This document shows, piece by piece, positions 61,306-64,000 of a stretch of 64,000 nucleotides of DNA. Position numbers and translations under genes: made by a program. The number at the start of each line of letters is the position of its first letter. Within the stretch, counting starts at the first letter, position 1. Below the pieces are notes generated by a model, which saw only the letters and a list, made by a program, of their open reading frames with translations, searched no databases and was not told the origin of the DNA. Origin of the DNA: Albidovulum sediminicola (GTDB taxonomy: Bacteria; Pseudomonadota; Alphaproteobacteria; Rhodobacterales; Rhodobacteraceae); assembly GCF_025751575.1 (NCBI RefSeq), contig NZ_JAOWLA010000001.1:362680-426679 (forward strand), written 5' to 3'.

Positions 61306-63011
61306 CGCGGGCCGGGGGGCGATGGCTAAGGGCGGCAGTTCTGGCGGTGGTGGCGCTGGGGCTGGTGCTGCCGATCGCCGCCGGGCTGTGGGGAACGCTT
61401 GCCGCCGCCTTCGGGCACCTGCCCGCCATCGGGGCGAATGGCCCCTCGCTTGCGCCCTGGCGGCAGCTTGTCGACCTTCCGGGCGCGCTGACGAGCCTCA
61501 GGCTCACGCTCTGGACCGGCTTTGCCTCCACCGCGTTGTCTCTGGTGCTGGCGCTGGCGGCCGCGGCCTGGGCGCATGGCCGTTTTGGACCGCGTGCCAT
61601 CGGCCGCGCCATTGCCCCCTTCCTGGCCGTGCCCCATGCCGCGCTGGCGATCGGCCTGGCCTTCGTGATCGCGCCCTCGGGCTGGATCGCGCGCGGGCTC
61701 AGCCCCTGGGCGACGGGCTGGGATGTGCCCCCCGACCTCGCCATCGTCCATGACCCGGCGGGCCTGGCATTGATCCTGGGGCTGGTGATCAAGGAGGTTC
61801 CGTTCTTCCTTCTGGTGATCCTCGGGGCGCTGGCACAGGTCCCGGCCGCCGCGCAGATGCGGGCAGGCAGGGCGCTGGGATATGGCCCGGCACAGGTCTG
61901 GGCCTTCGTCATCACCCCGCAGGTCTATGCGCAGATCCGGCTGCCGGTCTATGTGGTGCTTTCCTTCGCGCTTTCGGTGGTGGACCTCGGCATCATCCTT
62001 GGCCCGTCGAACCCGCCGGTGTTGGCGGTGGCGATGACGCGCTGGTTTCTGGCCCCCGACAGCGGGCTGATCCTGCCGGCGTCGGCCGCCGCCGTCGCGC
62101 AGGCCGTGATCGCCCTTGGGGCCATCGCCCTTTGGCGCGGGACGGAGACGCTGGTGTCCCTGGCCGGCCGGGCGATCCTGCGCCGCGGGCGCAGAGGCCG
62201 GACCTGGTCGGGTGCGGCCTGGGGGGGCGCGGGGATCGTTGGCGCACTCTTGCTGCTTGGGCTGCTCTCCCTGGCGGCGCTGACCCTCTGGTCGCTCACC
62301 TGGCGGTGGAGCTTTCCCAACGTCTGGCCGGAGTCGCTTTCCCTCCACACCTGGGCGCGGCCCGGCGCGGGTTGGGGGCTGGCCGCGCTCAATACCCTTG
62401 TCATCGGCTTTGTCACGACCGCGCTGGCGCTGACCCTGGCGGTGGCCTGGCTTGAAGGCGAGGAGCGCGGCGGCCTTGCCCGTGCCCGCTGGGCCGAGGG
62501 GCTGATCTATCTGCCGCTGATCGTGCCGCAGGTCGCCTTTCTTTACGGCCTGCAGGTGGTATTCGTCCGCCTGGGCCTTGCGGGGGGGATCGGGGCCGTG
62601 ATCTGGGGGCAGGCGCTTTTCGTCTTTCCCTATGTGATGATCGCCCTGTCCGACCCCTGGCGCGCGCTCGACCCGCGCCTGCTGCGCGCGGCCGCCGCCC
62701 TTGGCGCAGGTCCCATGCGGCGGCTTTTCGCGGTCCGTCTGCCGGTCCTTCTGCGACCGCTCCTGACGGCGGCCGCGATCGGCTTTGCGGTCTCGGTCGC
62801 GCAATACCTGCCGACACTGTTCCTTGGCGCCGGCCGGGTTCCGACGCTGACGACGGAGGCGGTGACCCTGTCCTCGAGCTCCGACCGCCGCGTCACCGGA
62901 ACCTACGCGACGCTTCAGTCCGCGCTGCCGTTCCTCGTCTATGCCGCGGCCTTCCTGATTCCCGCCTGGGTCTTCCGCCACCGTCGCGCCCTGTCCGGAG
63001 AAACGGGATGA
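61302..63011 (+). CDS. Fused double ABC permease (YnjC-like)
   Basis: A 569-residue protein holding two binding-protein-dependent permease domains, each of about six helices, divided near residue 300. EAA-type coupling loops appear as AAQMRAGRALGYGPAQVW and RLLRAAAALGAGPMRRLF. The fused two-domain form is that of the YnjC, ThiP and iron-permease group. The start overlaps the binding-protein stop (ATGA), and the stop overlaps the ATPase start in the same way. Confidence 0.93.
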   Translation: MTRAGGRWLRAAVLAVVALGLVLPIAAGLWGTLAAAFGHLPAIGANGPSLAPWRQLVDLPGALTSLRLTLWTGFASTALSLVLALAAAAWAHGRFGPRAIGRAIAPFLAVPHAALAIGLAFVIAPSGWIARGLSPWATGWDVPPDLAIVHDPAGLALILGLVIKEVPFFLLVILGALAQVPAAAQMRAGRALGYGPAQVWAFVITPQVYAQIRLPVYVVLSFALSVVDLGIILGPSNPPVLAVAMTRWFLAPDSGLILPASAAAVAQAVIALGAIALWRGTETLVSLAGRAILRRGRRGRTWSGAAWGGAGIVGALLLLGLLSLAALTLWSLTWRWSFPNVWPESLSLHTWARPGAGWGLAALNTLVIGFVTTALALTLAVAWLEGEERGGLARARWAEGLIYLPLIVPQVAFLYGLQVVFVRLGLAGGIGAVIWGQALFVFPYVMIALSDPWRALDPRLLRAAAALGAGPMRRLFAVRLPVLLRPLLTAAAIGFAVSVAQYLPTLFLGAGRVPTLTTEAVTLSSSSDRRVTGTYATLQSALPFLVYAAAFLIPAWVFRHRRALSGETG

Positions 63012-63646
63012 ATGCGCTCCAACTCCTGCAAGTCCGCGTCACGCCGCGAAACGCGGAACGCCCGCTCTTCCCCGATCTGACGGTCACGATCCCGGCGGGG
63101 GAGGTGCTGACCCTCATGGGACCCTCCGGCATCGGCAAGTCGACCCTGGTCGATTTCATCGGCGGGCACTTGGGGCCGGGCTTTCGGGCGACCGGTCGGG
63201 TGCTGCTAAACGGAAGGGATATGACCGCCCTTCCGGCAGAGGCGCGCGGGATCGGCATCCTCTTCCAGGACGCGGTGCTGTTTCCGCATCTGTCAGTGGG
63301 CGACAACCTCGCGTTCGGACTGTCCGGCGCGGTGCGCGGGCGGCGCGACCGGCGCCGCAAGGTCGAAGACGCGCTGGATCGCGCGGGCCTGCCGGGTTTC
63401 TACGACCGCGACCCCGCGACATTGTCGGGCGGGCAGCGGGCGCGCGTGGCCCTGATGCGGGCACTTCTTGCCGAACCGCGCGCGCTCCTGCTCGACGAGC
63501 CCTTCGCCAAGCTCGACCCGGAGCTGCGGCAGGAGATTCGGGCGTTTGTCTTAGACCACGTTCGCGCACGCGATATACCGGTCCTGATGGTGACTCACGA
63601 CGCCTCAGACGCCGAGGCTGCCGGGGGGCCGCGCATTTCGCTCTAG
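63008..63646 (+). CDS. ABC transporter ATP-binding protein (YnjD-like)
   Basis: A 212-residue ATPase: Walker A GPSGIGKST (about residue 38), Q-loop ILFQDAVLFPHLSVGDNLAFGL, signature LSGGQRARVALMRALL, Walker B ALLLDEPFAKLD and H-loop VTHDASDAEA. It is short, with no regulatory C-terminal domain, as in YnjD. It completes the binding protein-permease-ATPase set for an importer of unknown ligand. No strong terminator is visible just downstream. Confidence 0.93.
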   Translation: MNALQLLQVRVTPRNAERPLFPDLTVTIPAGEVLTLMGPSGIGKSTLVDFIGGHLGPGFRATGRVLLNGRDMTALPAEARGIGILFQDAVLFPHLSVGDNLAFGLSGAVRGRRDRRRKVEDALDRAGLPGFYDRDPATLSGGQRARVALMRALLAEPRALLLDEPFAKLDPELRQEIRAFVLDHVRARDIPVLMVTHDASDAEAAGGPRISL

Positions 63647-64000
63647 CCACAGGGCGAATCCGGGGACGAATCCCGGCCGCGACTCGGTGAGGGCCGGCAG
63701 AATCGCCGGTCCCGGACGGAAGAATCCCGACTCTTGCAAAAAATTCGGCTGGCTGCGGGGGCCTCAGACAGGCCTGAAGGGCCCTGAATCCCCTGAAAAC
63801 CGGGATTCGCACCGCACCCGCCGAAGCCATGTGAAGCTCAAGATGAAAAAACACGATACTTTTGTGAAATTACCTCTTGCGGAGGTATGGGTGTATCCGT
63901 AAACAGCGGCTCACCGAAGCGGACGATGCTTCGGACGGCGGACGGCGGAAGTTGCGAGACGGAAGTTAGAAGCTGCGACTAACTGGAGATGAGGCGAGCG
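63647..64000. other. Terminal intergenic region
   Basis: About 350 bases with no convincing gene. The region from 63835 to 63905 is notably AT-richer and contains ACCTC-TTGCG-GAGGT, a small hairpin whose right arm looks like a ribosome site, directly before an ATG at 63887 that opens a 31-codon frame; an overlapping 19-codon frame begins at 63843. An ATG after CTGGAG at 63989 could begin a gene that runs out of the window. None of these can be assigned. Confidence 0.4.

Overview
The window reads as chromosomal DNA of a high-GC alphaproteobacterium, most likely a member of the Rhodobacteraceae (Roseobacter group). The reasons are the GC-rich codon use, the gene families present (paired dimethylglycine-dehydrogenase-like oxidoreductases, an MttB-superfamily methyltransferase, a fused 2-oxoacid dehydrogenase E1, a SelD fused to a flavoprotein) and short intergenic elements of the type I associate with that family. 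No taxonomic search was run. There are about 50 protein genes, two broken ones, one tRNA (CAU) and no rRNA, CRISPR array, prophage or insertion sequence.

Layout. 0-6 kb: a degenerate short-chain dehydrogenase, two tandem paralogous lipoproteins, heme genes hemF, hemE and hemC, and an MFS transporter broken by one extra G in a seven-G run. 6-13.3 kb: a YqaA-like membrane protein, a second MFS transporter, an FAD-linked (2-hydroxyacid-type) dehydrogenase, a TesA-like esterase, and a divergent ABC ATPase/permease pair (YbbA/YbbP-like). 13.3-19.2 kb: a copper P-type ATPase and the selenouridine pair mnmH plus an oxidoreductase-SelD fusion, then the tRNA. 19.4-23.4 kb: a pqi-type MCE lipid-transport operon with pqiA split in two. 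23.4-26.5 kb: a DEAD-box RNA helicase, then a LysR regulator and an isochorismatase-like hydrolase. 26.6-42 kb: an accessory catabolic cluster: two DMGDH-like oxidoreductases, an MttB-family protein, an HIBADH-like dehydrogenase, a GMC oxidoreductase, a hydantoinase-A-like ATPase, a phosphonate monoester hydrolase/sulfatase, a DeoR regulator, an inositol-monophosphatase-family protein, and the decayed remains of a third DMGDH-like gene. 42-45 kb: the threonine-to-glycine pair kbl-tdh with an XRE-cupin regulator. 45-54.6 kb: a LysR-controlled set that accounts for each chemical step from lysine through 2-aminoadipate to crotonyl-CoA, including a fused E1 and an unexplained FabD-like acyltransferase. 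54.7-57.1 kb: a proline-racemase-family enzyme lacking both catalytic cysteines, a TetR regulator and a small secreted protein. 57.3-63.6 kb: an overlapping operon (TVP38-flavoreductase fusion, CDP-alcohol phosphotransferase, ABC binding protein, fused permease, ATPase) that parallels the poorly understood E. coli ydjXYZ-ynjABCDEF locus.

How the genes work together. The 26-54 kb stretch is a large nitrogen and one-carbon catabolic island: methylated amines, threonine, lysine and hydroxyproline-type substrates. Each sub-operon has its own regulator and a candidate operator nearby (LysR T-N11-A dyad, 12-bp direct repeats before deoR, CGGAA repeats before kbl, an ATATG-N9-CATAT dyad before the aminotransferase). 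The strongest leads for something not well described are the MttB-like protein with no pyrrolysine and no corrinoid partner beside two DMGDH paralogs, the FabD-like protein in the lysine operon, the ydj/ynj-like operon, and a dispersed intergenic element found five times directly 3' of stop codons.
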